Positions 21,960 through 33,534 of a stretch of 64,000 bases of DNA are shown piece by piece. Position 1 is the stretch's first letter. Each line of letters opens with the position of its first letter. This DNA is from Sepiola atlantica (lineage: Eukaryota > Mollusca > Cephalopoda > Sepiida > Sepiolidae), in contig OY744520.1 of NCBI GenBank assembly GCA_963556195.1, positions 153,101,607 through 153,165,606 of the forward strand. The letters are read 5' to 3'. The position numbers and the translations under genes are program-made. Under the pieces are notes generated by a model, which saw only the letters and a program-made list of their open reading frames with translations, was not told the origin of the DNA and ran no database searches.

Positions 21960-22339
21960 GGGCCAAAATAAGGGTCCTATCTTTAAATTTGAATAACTTG
22001 AATTTGAATAACTTCCACAAAATAAAAGTTAAACTCACCAAACTTTATGTGTGTGTAGACTGACCCTTCCGAGATTTTTTGAAATAAACAAAACAAATTT
22101 TAGCCGAAAAACACTTCTTAAAACTTACAAAAACTAAAGTATTGTTTTTTACACTGTTTTGAGTTTTTTAAGCAAAAATAATGTTTTCTAAATGAGGGTA
22201 CGTTCCTTAGGGCTAATACGGCTCATGCTTGCTTCGGAAGGGGTCCTTTACTTATTCTAAAAAAAAAATTTTTTAAAATCAATAAATAAAAACGTTATGA
22301 ATTTTTAAAAATAGGACCCTTATTTTTGCCCACCCTGTA
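21954..22339. mobile_element. MITE with mariner/Tc1-style termini
   Basis: Termini GGGTGGGCCAAAATAAGGG (left) and the complement of CAGGGTGGGCAAAAATAAGGG (right) form ~25-bp inverted repeats next to TA. The 386-bp body is noncoding. A CAGGGTGGGC-type end with TA target site fits the Tc1/mariner superfamily. It sits at the end of a (TA)n tract, which supplies TA targets. Confidence 0.82.
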
Positions 22340-22440
22340 TATATATTAATCAAGTTCAAATATGTTGATAAAATGAACTTAAACCGATATTTTTAACAAA
22401 ATGCCCAATACAAAGTAGAGCTTTATAAATAAAAATTTAT

Positions 22441-22621
22441 ATAAACATTAAATTAGCCTACACTAATTAATTTGTGTTTCTATGCCAAGCGCACATCATC
22501 CAGGGCTGATTGCCTTGACAATAACGACAATAAAGAGTTATTGTCGAGGCAGCCAGCTCTGAATGATGTGAGCTTGGTACAGAAACACAAATTAATTAAT
22601 GTAGGCTGATATAATGTTTAT
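22441..22621. repeat. Long near-perfect hairpin (foldback)
   Basis: Arms 22441-22524 and 22538-22621 pair at roughly 85% around a 13-base loop. Transcribed, this would give an ~84-bp stem. There is no coding. It could be a degenerate MITE or the source of a small-RNA hairpin. Confidence 0.82.
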
Positions 22622-22835
22622 GTGGGATAGGAAAACAAACTAAAATAAATATTTTTACGTATTTTTAGGAACCTAATGTAGTATTTCTTTTTTCATGCGA
22701 TTCAAAAGGTTAAATGAATTTTTATTGGTCGACATAGAAGGCAATCCTCAACAATGCAAATATCTTTGTTATATTGTAACTGGGCACAAGATTTTTCAAA
22801 CAGCCAGCGTGAGTCTAAAATATCTCTCTCTCATA

Positions 22836-23058
22836 TATAAGTATTACAGAAGATCAGAACAACATCGGTACCGTCAGTTTCAAATCTAAACAAAGGGGAC
22901 CTATAGTTAGTCTCCTGTGTCGGACTCTCTTTTTCCCGAGGAGACAGACATAAATAGAAGCTGAAGAGAGTATGGCATAAAAGACCAACTATAAGTCCCT
23001 TTTTTTGAATTTGAAACCGAATATACCGATGTTGTTCTGATCTTCTGTCATACATATA
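22836..23058. repeat. Foldback element
   Basis: ACAGAAGATCAGAACAACAT (22847) and its complement (about 23030-23048) begin two arms of about 80 bp that pair through GGGAC.TATAGTT.GTC. A ~55-bp loop holds a short unique sequence. Confidence 0.8.
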
Positions 23059-23131
23059 TAAATAAATATTACGCTCTTATTTTTTAACTTTTCTTAATAA
23101 TCGAGCACTCTTGTGGGGTTCTCTCCCACTA

Positions 23132-23134
<3 letters not shown>

Positions 23135-23188
<54 letters not shown>
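23135..23188. repeat. (TA)n microsatellite
   Basis: Uninterrupted TA tract. Confidence 0.97.
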
Positions 23189-23191
<3 letters not shown>

Positions 23192-23324
23192 TATTTCATG
23201 TATCCACATAAAATTTTATAAGGAGATATAATTTTTTATGTATCAATTTTCAGTATTTACTTCAACAGTGCTCGATACGTAAGTAGAGCTAGGTAGTAAG
23301 CTATGAAAAATTTCATAGCTTACT

Positions 23325-23338
23325 ATATATATATATAT

Positions 23339-23416
<78 letters not shown>
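23325..23416. repeat. (TA)n then (GA)n compound microsatellite
   Basis: A short TA run is followed by about 36 GA units. Confidence 0.97.
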
Positions 23417-23419
<3 letters not shown>

Positions 23420-23778
23420 TGTTAAGTCCTTTCTTGGCATATATCCAATTATCTTCTGAATGATTTATGAAAAGAATTCAATCATTTTTTCTCTGGTACC
23501 GAAGAAATGATTCTTCATCATCGCTTGTTTTGCAGCTTAAATAGTTGCACATTCTCATCAACTCGATCAGTGTTCAAGGCCACGACTATAAAGGCTAATT
23601 CTGTAGATAAACAACCTGCACACAATTCCTAAAAGTAATCCACCTGCACATCCTATTTGGCCTTGTGCCACTCTAAGATAACGTTTATTAAACAGCAAGA
23701 AACCTTCGACTCAGGTTACTGTACTACAGGTAGCTGAATATCGTCCAGCTAAACAAATCTCCCCACCCCCGCAAATAA

Positions 23779-23814
<36 letters not shown>

Positions 23815-24366
23815 CAGTGAGGCCACCAACATCTTCAATTATTTAAAACATTTTTCTCAAAAAATTTCTGTTAACATTTTTTGTATTTGATGTTTGAATA
23901 CTATACGTATTTCTGGCATCCCCCCCCCCTCCCCGCCATTGAACCTATACTCTCGACTAAAATTGTTGGTGTTTCTTTTTTGTTTGTCCCCATGGACACT
24001 AAATGATGTCATCGTTTTGTGACATCGTCTATTAAAACAGGATGGAGGATAACCATGCCAATGGATGATGTAACAAAATTATGCCATCCATCAAACCAGA
24101 GAGAGAGAGATAGAGAGATAGAAAGAGAGAGAGAGAGAAAGAGAGAGAGGAAGAAAAAAAAGAGATCCTTATCTAGACGACCCGTGACCTGAAGAACTGT
24201 TTAGACTGTTGGAGGTCTAGTACACTAATAAAACTCTGTATATTTTGTTTGTGACTTTGTTTACTTGCTTGTATCTGTGCACATCGGATGTCGTCACAAA
24301 ATGTGAATGAGGTAGATGAAGGGCGATTAATAGAAATAGTGGGAGTTGACGAATCATGTAAATAAT
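23417..24366. other. Unassigned DNA with short TA and GA tracts
   Basis: (TA)n at 23781-23812 and GA-rich DNA near 24100-24160. No coding is recognised. Confidence 0.65.
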
Positions 24367-24639
24367 TAAAAGAGAAAGAGAGAAAGAGAAGAGAGAGGGG
24401 GAAAAGAGAGAGAGAGAGAGATGGGTAAAGAGAGAGAGAGAGAGATGGGTAAAGAGAGAAAGAGAGAGAGGTGGGTAAAGAGAGAGAGAGAGAGATGGGG
24501 GAAAGAGAGAGAGAGAGAAGGGGGAAAGAGAGAAGGGAGAAAGAGAGAAAGAAATGAGAAAGAGAGAGAGAGAAGGGGAAAGAGAGAGAGAAAAGGAGAA
24601 AGAGAGAGAGAAGGAGGAAGAGAAAGCGATAAAGGAGGA

Positions 24640-24682
<43 letters not shown>

Positions 24683-24735
24683 GAAGTGAGAGAGAGGAGG
24701 AGAAAGAGAGAGAAAGGAGGGATGCAGGGTGAGAG
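24367..24735. repeat. ~370-bp polypurine (GA-rich) tract
   Basis: Nearly every base on the plus strand is a purine, as GAGA with GTGGGTAAAGA- and GGGGAAAGA-type interruptions that form an irregular minisatellite of roughly 30-bp units. The arginine/glutamate-rich and serine/leucine-rich open frames on either strand are by-products of the repeat. Confidence 0.9.
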
Positions 24736-24999
24736 GGGGGGGAGCCAAAAGTGAGAGAGAAAAATATACAAATACTGATCCAATAGCTCACGGATCGTCT
24801 ATTATATATATATACTCCGAAAAAGCTGTTTGTTTGTATCTTGTCACCATGAACACTGGATGAGAGAGAGACAGAGAGAGAGAGAAAACTAAGAGCTAGA
24901 GGGGGTCTATTATGACATTGCAAATAAGTGTCATAAATATTTGGAAATTCCAAAAGGTTTTCATAAATATTTGATAATATATATAACAAATAATGACTG

Positions 25000-25130
25000 A
25001 ATAGGTCACGGCTTCGTTATTCACTGACACATGTTTTATCGTATCTATGACTCATCAGTGTAGCTAGACGCAGCAAGATTTGAAACCCAGACCCCAGGGG
25101 TTGGTTCGGTGCTCTACCAATTGTTCAAAA
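25000..25130 (-). repeat. tRNA-like SINE fragment with hammerhead relic
   Basis: Read on the minus strand from 25130. A tRNA-like head has TTGGTAGAGCACCG as an A-box-like word and GGTTTCAAATC as a B-box-like word with one extra T. It is followed by ACACTGATGAGTCATAG (hammerhead core CTGATGA at 25058-25052), GATAAAAC where a live core needs GACGAAAC, and ACATGTGTC. That last piece could form stem III (ACA/UGU) before a GUC cleavage triplet. The missing G12 looks like decay of a CG dinucleotide to TA. Schistosome SINE-like elements with hammerheads are a known precedent. Confidence 0.5.
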
Positions 25131-25519
25131 ATCGAATAAAAAATTATACATAGAATATTGTCGTCCTGTTTAATTAAACAGTATTTAAAATCTAATTTTT
25201 GTATTCTTTTTATTTCAATACATTTATTTGTTGCAATTTGTTGTACTAAATAGAGGCCTGCGAAAAGTGTGGCCAATCTATCTCCGAAGTTTTTGCTGAA
25301 TTTCTCCAACTATCAGTTTCTGTGCTTTTCTTTATCACGGTTCTTCCATTGCTGATGGTAATTGTCCAGTGAGTTTCCAGAGTTTAGTCCACCCTACTAT
25401 TTAACACATAGCTGAAAGGACAGTAAAATTTTTACCTTTCTCAAGGGTATTGGTGAACAATCCAAGCCGATAACCACTACAACACTATCACTTTCAATGA
25501 TGGTATTTTCTTTAAAAAA
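25131..25519. other. Unassigned AT-rich DNA
   Basis: No motif or coding recognised. Confidence 0.55.
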
Positions 25520-25607
25520 TCAAATAAAAATTTTTTAAATGAAAATAAATCTCTATAAGTTTTTAAACTTATAGAGATTTATATTAATTTAAAGATTTTT
25601 TATTTGA
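25520..25607. repeat. Foldback hairpin
   Basis: Two ~43-bp arms, centred near 25563, pair through AAATCTCTATAAGTTT and its complement. Confidence 0.85.
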
Positions 25608-26865
25608 AAAGGGGGTTTGCTCAAGAGAAATCAAGTTTGGTGCAAAAAAGAGTCTCAAGTTCCTTTTAAAGATTTCAAAATGGCGTCCCCTCCTCCTCCC
25701 CAAAAAAGAAATCACCTTCAATGATAAGTTATAAGCATCAAGTGAGTACACTTTATGTAGTTCAACCAAAGCGATTTATGGATCGCCTTGAGTTCAACCC
25801 AATCAAAGTTTCTTTTTTTCTTTTTCACTCTTTCTTCTATCAAGGGCAGGTAACTCAGTTGCTGTAACCAGATACAGAATAAGTAACAAAATAAGTATGC
25901 GATTTGATCCGGCTGATGGATTATAAAATTCAAGATTTACTGCTTCTTGACTGCACATAACAGCAAGGTTAAAAAGACGGGAGAAAAACATTACTGATCA
26001 AAATACAGAAAAACATTACTGATCAAAATACAGAGGCAACAAATATGTAATTTTATGAAGATATAAAAACTACGGTTCTTTGATTTGACAGTCGCATGCG
26101 AAAATTTATGGTTTTATTTGATTAAGGAACAAAAATGCAACATAATACCCGATTGTTTTCGTTAAACTTTTATTTAAGCCATATATTACTTTCTAATTGA
26201 CATGGTAATGCCTTCAAAATTACTTTTGAACTTCGAAGAGTCAGGAGATAGTAAACAAATCGAACATTTTATATCCATTATTAACAGATTAACATATGTT
26301 TATTTACTATGAATAAATATTTGAAGATATTAAGAACGTAAAACATAAAAACTTTTACAAAAATTACTGGATTTGTCATTAAATAATTCAAAATGGGTTG
26401 ATATGCCATAGAGCAAAACAGCCAAACCTATTAAAAAAATTATGAGTAGAATAAGTGTAAAATAATCATTGACCGAGGCTGGTGTGAATGTTGGATGCTT
26501 TAGATGTAGGCAAAATATGCCCCTACTGAGTTCAAGAATGAACGGGTTATTTTCGGATGAGTAACACACCAGGAGAAACATAACACATGCTAAATAAAGC
26601 TGGCTAACAAGTCAAAATGTCAGAAGACAGATCGAGATTATGACTTCAGTGTGATGCAAAAACTGTTTATGCCAGTATTTGATGTTAACTTCCTCCTCGT
26701 CATTTTACCTTCTGTTGACGAAGTTGGTAATCATATATATGGAACAAGTTTTCTTCACGTGGTACAAATACAGATAGTATGGAAAAGAAAACCATATTTT
26801 TTTTTATAAAGCTTTGTTATATTTTAAGGGTCTTAAACTTTTTGTTACTAACTGCATTCAGTGGT
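25608..26865. other. Unassigned AT-rich DNA
   Basis: A short direct duplication (AAAAACATTACTGATCAAAA) sits near 25983 and 26007. No coding is recognised. Confidence 0.55.
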
Positions 26866-27090
26866 TGGGAGTCGGAGTTGAGAGTTGGGAGTCTTAGTCG
26901 GAGTTGAGAGTTGGGAGTCAGTAATTTTTGCAGCAATCGAGAGTCGAGTGTCAGGAGTTGGGGGTCTATTTATTTTTAAAAACTAACTCCAGAGTGGGAA
27001 GAAGAATTTTTTTCAGCCAATTTCACATCTCTGAGGTTGAGAGTCAGAGTCAAGAGTTAGGAATCAGCAATTCTTGTAGGAGTCGGATAA
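26866..27090 (+). repeat. Degenerate GAGTC-type minisatellite
   Basis: GGAGTTGAGAGTTGGGAGTC and variants recur about six times on the plus strand. Short frames across it are repeat artefacts. Confidence 0.7.
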
Positions 27091-28600
27091 GGTTTTTCTC
27101 GTCTAACTTCCCACCTTCGCATATTGCAATCTCTTTTTTATTAGGAAATCAACCTCAAAATTAAATTCCAACATGGAGCCATGTTTCAAATCACACCCAA
27201 AATTTTCTTAAAGTAAGAATAATTTTGATAATTTTAATTGCTATAATTTTTAATAATTTAGTTAACAATTAATGTTTATTACTTTTTGTAGAGGAAAACA
27301 TGATAAATAAGAAATAGGAAAAAGAATTTAAAGTTCTTACTTTCGCTGTAAATCAATTAACCGTTGTCAGTAAGGATACTATTATTGTGATCCAAGAATG
27401 AGCGCCCCTTTTGTCGGAGATGGATTTCCCCACATTAAAAGCCAACCTTGTACCTAACTTTCTTTGCCCTCATTCGGAGGCAATTAAATCAAGACAATTA
27501 GGTTATTGCATTGAAACATTGTGCCAGCCGACTTCGAGAATGTCATGAATCACGAGCGCTGTTGAGAGATGGCCTAAGTGTCAACAAAACTAAGGTTGAT
27601 GGCTGCGAGTAAAGATCAAATCAACTGTTAGCTTGGCTGAGAACAATCAGTGACTCTCTGTTTCTTTTTCTATGTGTATTCTAGTTGCTTTCTTTCTCAT
27701 GCAGACGTTACACCCTCTCTCTTTCTCTCTCTCTCTCCCGTACACGATTTTGTCACCGTGAGAAAGAATTTAGCAGTTTGGTGTTTCGTCTTCATACACG
27801 ATGGATGTGCTAACCAACTCCGCCGACTTTTTGAGTTTTTTATATGGCTTTCGGAAAGAATAAATTCTAATTATATATTTTTATATAAAATGTTGTTCGC
27901 TTCTTGATTACAAGCGTTCAATTTTCAGCCGATGGTCCAAGCCCAGATAATTAATTCTCTGAAGAGAATTAATGATGCCCAGCATGCCTAAGAAACGAAA
28001 TCATACAATGGTGTAATCACACATTCGGATGGCAGAAGGCTATTGCGTTTAAGGATCTTAGACAGAGTGGGTTTGAACATAGAAGCAATAGTCTTACCGC
28101 TATTCAAATAAGAGAATGTAACTATCATGTCCCCCTCCCTGGAGGGAGCTGGTAGTGCCGTCCCAAGACAATAAGAGCCCTTCCAGAGACGTCCTCAAGA
28201 TGCAGACACACCAAGTTACACTCCCCGGACAATGATACTATTACATTACTGCCAGTTTGTATAGTATTGTTATGCCTTTGTTCGTCAAACGAATTCAACA
28301 TTTTTAGGGAAATATTATCGCTCACAACATTTTCATTTAATTTTAATTTTATATATTAATTTCATTTAGTTAAAAATAAGTTAAAAATGTACACTTTTAG
28401 AGTTTACGTGAAATAAGTTGACTCAATCTCGTATTTTTAATTTTATTTTTTACTTGTAACTGAATTTATCGAAAACATTAAAATCTGAAATGGCTAACAA
28501 CAAGGTTTATTACCTTTTGTAATGGGAAAACATAACTAGAAATAAGAATAAAGACGAATAAAGAGTTTAGCTGTAAAACGACTAACTTTTGTCTGCCAGG
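27091..28600. other. Unassigned DNA with a dispersed repeat
   Basis: 27395-27500 matches the repeat at 20055. About 28020-28260 faintly resembles 48420-48690 (GAGGATCTTA.ACA.AGTG.G, then TACAC.CC..GGAC). No coding is recognised. Confidence 0.5.
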
Positions 28601-28604
28601 TTAC

Positions 28605-28610
28605 TACTAT

Positions 28611-28653
<43 letters not shown>
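28605..28653. repeat. (TAC)n microsatellite
   Basis: About 15 TAC/ACT units. Confidence 0.95.
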
Positions 28654-28654
<1 letters not shown>

Positions 28655-29940
28655 GTAGTTAGTATTTTTATACCTTTGTTCGTCAGACGAGTAAAAATCT
28701 TGCAGATTCTCCCTAAAACTTTTTTTGTTTAATGACAAATCAACCGGTTTTTAGTTATTTAATGCTAGAACTCACAACTTATTGTAAATAATTTATTGTA
28801 TACGATTAACTGAACACAAGTCTACAATAATATCCATTAAGCCAGTCTTCTACCTCATTCTGTGGTTTGAATTCTGTTCTATGTTGTTATTTTCCCCATA
28901 GCTTGGGGGGGGATTCCAGGTTCATTCCTTTTCCAAGGATATTAGTGTGTAAGTGAACACAACAAGGAGTCAACTTGAGTTGGTGTTGTTCATATCAGTT
29001 GAGGATACGTCCTCGACACTCAGTCCTACAGAATCTGGGCCATTTTCAAGTTGATATCCTTGCTTCTGTTGGGCTGAGGTATGGTTCTGGGCAGTCCACC
29101 ATCCCAGGCTTTATCTTCTCTCTTTGAGAAGGGGTTAGTTTTGATAATCGTCTGAAGCGCCTCTACCGGATAATGGCGACGGGGCTGCTTAGGCATTTTG
29201 GGGGGTCCAGAGTGCACACGCCTCTTGTGCGCTAGCTTTTCAAACCTTATCTTCCAACATTGTGTCACATTTTCCTGCAGTCAGAGGAAGGTAAACACCA
29301 ACATATTCAATAGGATTTCAACGTGTCAGAGCAGATTCCATAGTCGGTGAAGGTATCCATCGGGCCAAGCACACCCCTATTGCTGTAATTTAAAGTTGGT
29401 CTCTTTTCTTTCCCTTATTAATACTACCTGGACTTTAGAATTTTTGCTTGCTTTTTTTTTTGCTTGGAATCTGAAAACTGTTTTAGAAGTAATTTACTTC
29501 TTTTTTCTTTCTTTCCGTTCCAGAATCCTCGTCTCGATTCACTTGGAAGGTTTCTAATTGTCAACTGTTGTGTTTAATTACGTAGCTGTATACGGATTCA
29601 ATTCCGCTAAGAAGATTCGAACAAGATTGGCAGCAGCAACAGCAGCAATGCGAACATTATTTTCCACTTTCATTTTTATTAATAAAATAAACATTAGTAA
29701 ATAAATGCACAAACATTATTTATTAACTAATTGGTGCTAACAAGGCTACCTGGTGTTACCCTGGAACATGGATAGAAAAATAGAAAAGTTAAAAAGAAAT
29801 GCATGTAAAATCTTTCTTTAAATCTTCTCTGTACATTTTCCTCCGACTGCCCCTCTTTCTCTAGCACTTCTTCCAATAACCTTCGTTTATCTCTCTCTCG
29901 CCTTCTCTACTTCTACCTCCAACTGGTTTACTTAGGAGGT
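28654..29940. other. Unassigned DNA
   Basis: An 80-codon minus-strand frame (29268-29026, HYPVEALQTIIKTNPFSK) has somewhat gene-like composition, but I recognise no family and no flanking coding. It may be part of an old LINE. Confidence 0.4.
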
Positions 29941-29954
29941 CATTATAATATATA

Positions 29955-30715
29955 TATATATATATATATAGTAATAAGTAGTATATATATGTAGTGATAA
30001 GTAATGATACATAGTTATAAGTAATGATACATAGTTATAAGTAATGATACATAGTGATAAGTAATGATATATAGTGATAAGTCATAATATATAGTGATAA
30101 GTAATAATATATAGTGATAAGTAATAATATATAGTGATAAGTAATTATAGATAGTGATAAGTCATAATATATAGTGATAAGTAATGATACATAGTGATAA
30201 GTAATAATATATAGTGATAAGTAATGATACATAGTGATAAGTAATAATATATAGTGATAAGTAATAATATATAGTGATAAGTAATTATAGATAGTGATAA
30301 GTCATAATATAGTGATAAGTCATAATATATAGTGATAAGTAATTATATATAGTGATAAGTCATAATATAGTGATAAGTAATAATATATAGAGATAAGTAA
30401 TAATATATAGTGATAAGTAATTATAGATAGTGATAAGTCATAATATAGTGATACGTCATAATATATAGTGATAAGTAATTATAGATAGTGATAAGTCATA
30501 ATATAGTGATAAGTAATAATATATAGTAATAAGTAATGATACATAGTGATAAGTAATAATATATAATGATAAGTAATGATACATAGTGATAAGTAATAAT
30601 ATATAGTGATAAGTCATGATATATAGTGATAAGTAATGATACATAGTGATAAGTAATAATATATAGTGATAAGTAATGATACATAGTGATAAGTAATAAT
30701 ATACAGTGATAAGTA
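29955..30715 (+). repeat. Minisatellite, 20-bp unit AGTGATAAGTAATAATATAT
   Basis: About 36 units in tandem. Two main variants alternate: TAATAATATATAG and TAATGATACATAG, and 18-bp units lacking one AT step occur from about 30308 to 30520. Tyr/Leu/Ile-rich frames on the minus strand are repeat artefacts. Confidence 0.97.
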
Positions 30716-30773
30716 GGTAGACTACACATATCAAACAAGAATAGGTTTAAGGCTACTAAAATTTATACTAGAA

Positions 30774-31081
30774 TTGTAGCACAGTGGATATAAGTGCTAA
30801 GTAATAATCAGTTCTAAGTGACAGTCTTCTGGAGGTTGAAGAATACAATTACAAATTACTTAAGACTTCTAACCTGTCATGGCTGATGGAACGAGAACAA
30901 GCTATGGCCATGGGTTAAATAAAGAGTTCCATTCAAAGTTCTCTTACAGTTTCCCTGAGTTCGACAAGATGCACCTAAAGAAGGTCGGAGGTTACATTGA
31001 AACGTTGGTAGAATAACATCCAAGATGAGCACAGTAGTCCGAGTAATCCAAATTATCAATCCTCATCTCAAAAATTCAGAA
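30774..31081 (+). repeat. tRNA-derived SINE, copy 1
   Basis: The head TGTAGCACAGTGG resembles a pol III A box. It is followed by CAGTTCTAAGTGACAGTCTT, CTGGAGGTTGAAG (B-box region, decayed), GACAAGATGCACCTAAAGAA and TTGAAACGTTGGTAG, with tail ATCAATCCTCATCT. The same words occur in order at 42115-42459. The B box is too worn to be sure of pol III activity. Confidence 0.72.
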
Positions 31082-32604
31082 ACAGAACCATTTTTAAAAA
31101 GCACTTGGTTTTTCGTTTACAAAGAGTTAAAGGCTTAAGATGGAAAGGTATCACATAGAAGACATTCTAGACATACTGCTAACATTTAAGTACAACACAC
31201 CATTGGTGGTAATCCTAGATGATCCATGCAATCGATTGCAAAAGAATACTGTGTATTAGAAGGAACAGTCTGAAATGTTGTCCACAAAGACGTTAGATAC
31301 AAGTCTTATGACATGAGTAAGGGTCATTTTATGTCCTCAAATATGTTATGTAAAGTTGCCGTTTCCATCTGTTTGTTTGCTGTTCACGAACTCGTCTTAG
31401 GGTTTTAGAGATAAACCCCCATAATCATATATATTTAAAACTACAGTACCCAGTGTTCTTTCATTTTAATTAAAGGAGGTATGACATTATCTTGCGGTCT
31501 ATGTACACGCTCAACATCCATGAAAATGAAATAGGTTTTCATTTATTTTATTTATTACTTGAAGATTATAAAAAACGAATAGAACTATCAATAAGATGTT
31601 GAGCACTTCAGGCAGAAGTGAATAAGTGTCCACATTAATGTCACTTTACTTACAACATCCTCTCAAAACCAACTGAGTAAATCCTTCAGGGCCCCACTCC
31701 AATAATTGAGTACTATAAAATGTAAAAGTAAGAAAAAAAGGTAATATGGTATGATAGTATACATCTTTTGGGCCCAGTCATTCAATCCGAGGCAACGGCG
31801 GGTTATCCTACTAGTATTTAATAAAATAAACATCTGCTATTTATCATAAATTTAGTAGTTAATTATTTTGGGGAAAGTTTAAAGAGAATAAACATCGACT
31901 GATTCTCCAGTATATCTAATCTGTGTAAATTTTACACATACCTCAAACAGTCTGTTTTTCAGCATACGCTCTATCAAGTCTGCATCCTGCTGATTATCAA
32001 TGCTCGTTTCTAGCTAGAATGCCAATGTGTTTCCTTCTAAAAATAGAAGCAGGAAGTGTGCAAGATCATCAATTTTTATACAGGTTTGCTTTAGCTTGGC
32101 AGGAAATTTAAATCATTTGCATCAGAAAATGGTTTCATGTCACGGTTTCACTGCATCTTTCACCCGATTCCATTTCGTTTAATTTAATTGCGAAAAAAAA
32201 ATAGCTTGAAATTAAAATTCACGTTATCGTCTCAACAGTAAATAAGTAAAAAGTAGTGACGTCTTCTTGACTGCTGATAAAAATTAATCTTACGACAGTA
32301 ATGTCATCCAGCAATCGGAGAGGCCTTGTCTGGCAAAAGGCATTCACTGGTTTTAATACGAGCTCCAACTTGCTATTACATGTATTAAGCAGAAACAAAT
32401 CAATTAACCTCAGCCACCTTGACATATCCCTTCTGTAGTTGGGGGTACCAAAGGCATCAGGGATCGACCATGGAGGTGGATCTTTGAATGAGCAGCTTTC
32501 TGGGATTTTGTGTAAATTTAGATTATCTTCGTAGCCACAAACGGCGGAGGAATTACATATTTTAATTTGCATCTTATATTCTTAGGACACACACACAAAA
32601 TACA

Positions 32605-32610
<6 letters not shown>
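31082..32610. other. Unassigned DNA
   Basis: A 117-codon minus-strand frame (32572-32219, SSAVCGYEDNLNLHKIPESC) is the longest open stretch. I recognise no domain and the codons are unremarkable. No other feature is seen up to the TA tract. Confidence 0.4.

Positions 32611-32661
<51 letters not shown>
32611..32661. repeat. (TA)n microsatellite
   Basis: Uninterrupted TA tract at the edge of the duplicated unit below. Confidence 0.97.
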
Positions 32662-32664
<3 letters not shown>

Positions 32665-32779
32665 AAGAGAATATTTTTTTATAAAATATTTAGAAAACCT
32701 GCACAATGCAAATTATTTATTTTAAAAAATAAATTATTTATTTACTTTAAAAACATTTATTTTTCTTTTTTTTATTTTA

Positions 32780-32818
32780 ACTTGAGTACTTTCGGTAATA
32801 TATACCATCGTCAGAAGT
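32780..32818 (-). ncRNA. Hammerhead-ribozyme-like motif, copy 1
   Basis: On the minus strand: ACTT (stem I), CTGACGA (core, N7 = C), one extra T, stem II GGTA/TACC, GAAA, a 2-bp stem III (AG-TA-CT), cleavage-type UC, then AAGT (stem I partner of ACTT). All core bases are present. The extra base between A9 and stem II and the tiny stem III are weaknesses. Self-cleavage is plausible, perhaps as a dimer, but unproven. Confidence 0.5.
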
Positions 32819-33122
32819 ATAAGCATATTTTTTCTTTTTCTTCTTTTTTTTTCTTCCTGACCGAGACATAGTTATCGCAGTCAAGTTGAAATTCGTCTTG
32901 ATGTTACTGACGAAAATGTTGATATGGCTGTGTGTACCACGAGGTTATGTGGAAAAGGTATTTTGAAAAGTCACACATTGGAAACGTCGCTGGAATGGCA
33001 ATAATAAAGAGAATATTTTTTTTATAAAATATTTAGAAAACCTGCACAACGCAAATTATTTGTTTTTAAAAATAAATTATTTATTTACTTTAAAAACATT
33101 TTTTTTTCTTTTTTTTCTTTTA

Positions 33123-33161
33123 ACTTGAGTACTTTCGGTAATATATACCATCGTCAAAAGT
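33123..33161 (-). ncRNA. Hammerhead-ribozyme-like motif, copy 2 (core mutated)
   Basis: Same as the motif at 32780, 343 bp away, but the core reads TTGACGA. The required C3 is T, which should abolish cleavage. Confidence 0.45.
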
Positions 33162-33488
33162 ATAAGCATATTTTTTCTTTTTCTTCTTCCTGACCGAGAC
33201 ATAGTTATCGCATTGAATCATAACCGCCAACAACAACAGAGCGGAGACATCGCACCATAGACGTTTATAAAGTAACAAAGAAATAAGTTTGTTTATTCTT
33301 GTTTTTTTGATGAAAAAAAAAAAAATGACTCAATACTGGTCACCCCTGATGATAGAATTTTATTCCGAAATTAATAGGATTAATGTAAAAAAAAAATAAT
33401 AATAATAAATTAATCTTGTATTGCTAATGGCTTATATTTCAATTTTATTAACTAACGCTGCAATACTTTGAAATTGAACGACCAACCC

Positions 33489-33492
<4 letters not shown>

Positions 33493-33534
<42 letters not shown>

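Larger units (their letters stand above)
32662..33213 (-). repeat. Tandem 343-bp-period repeat (about 1.6 units), retrozyme-like
   Basis: 32662-32880 and 33005-33213 are direct copies (TAAAGAGAATATTT... to CCGAGACATAGTTATCGCA) with few changes. Between them lies ~124 bp of unit-specific sequence. Each copy has one hammerhead-like motif on the minus strand. Hammerhead-bearing tandem units of a few hundred bp are the genomic form of animal retrozymes and of Penelope terminal repeats. No protein coding is seen. Confidence 0.7.

Noticed and set aside
24173..24989. Long Ser/Leu/Phe-rich and Arg/Glu-rich frames near 24.2-25.0 kb
   Set aside because: Artefacts of the polypurine tract; overlapping frames on both strands are open.
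25070..25130. Functional tRNA gene
   Set aside because: A-box- and B-box-like words are present, but I cannot fold acceptor and anticodon arms, and the B box has an extra base; SINE-derived is more likely.
28125..29268. Minus-strand frames at 28325-28125 and 29268-29026 as genes
   Set aside because: Short, isolated and without recognised motifs; 28.0-28.3 kb looks like a dispersed repeat.
29955..30715. CRISPR-like regular repeat array
   Set aside because: Units are contiguous without unique spacers, and the DNA is clearly eukaryotic; it is a minisatellite. The same holds for 45597-46375.
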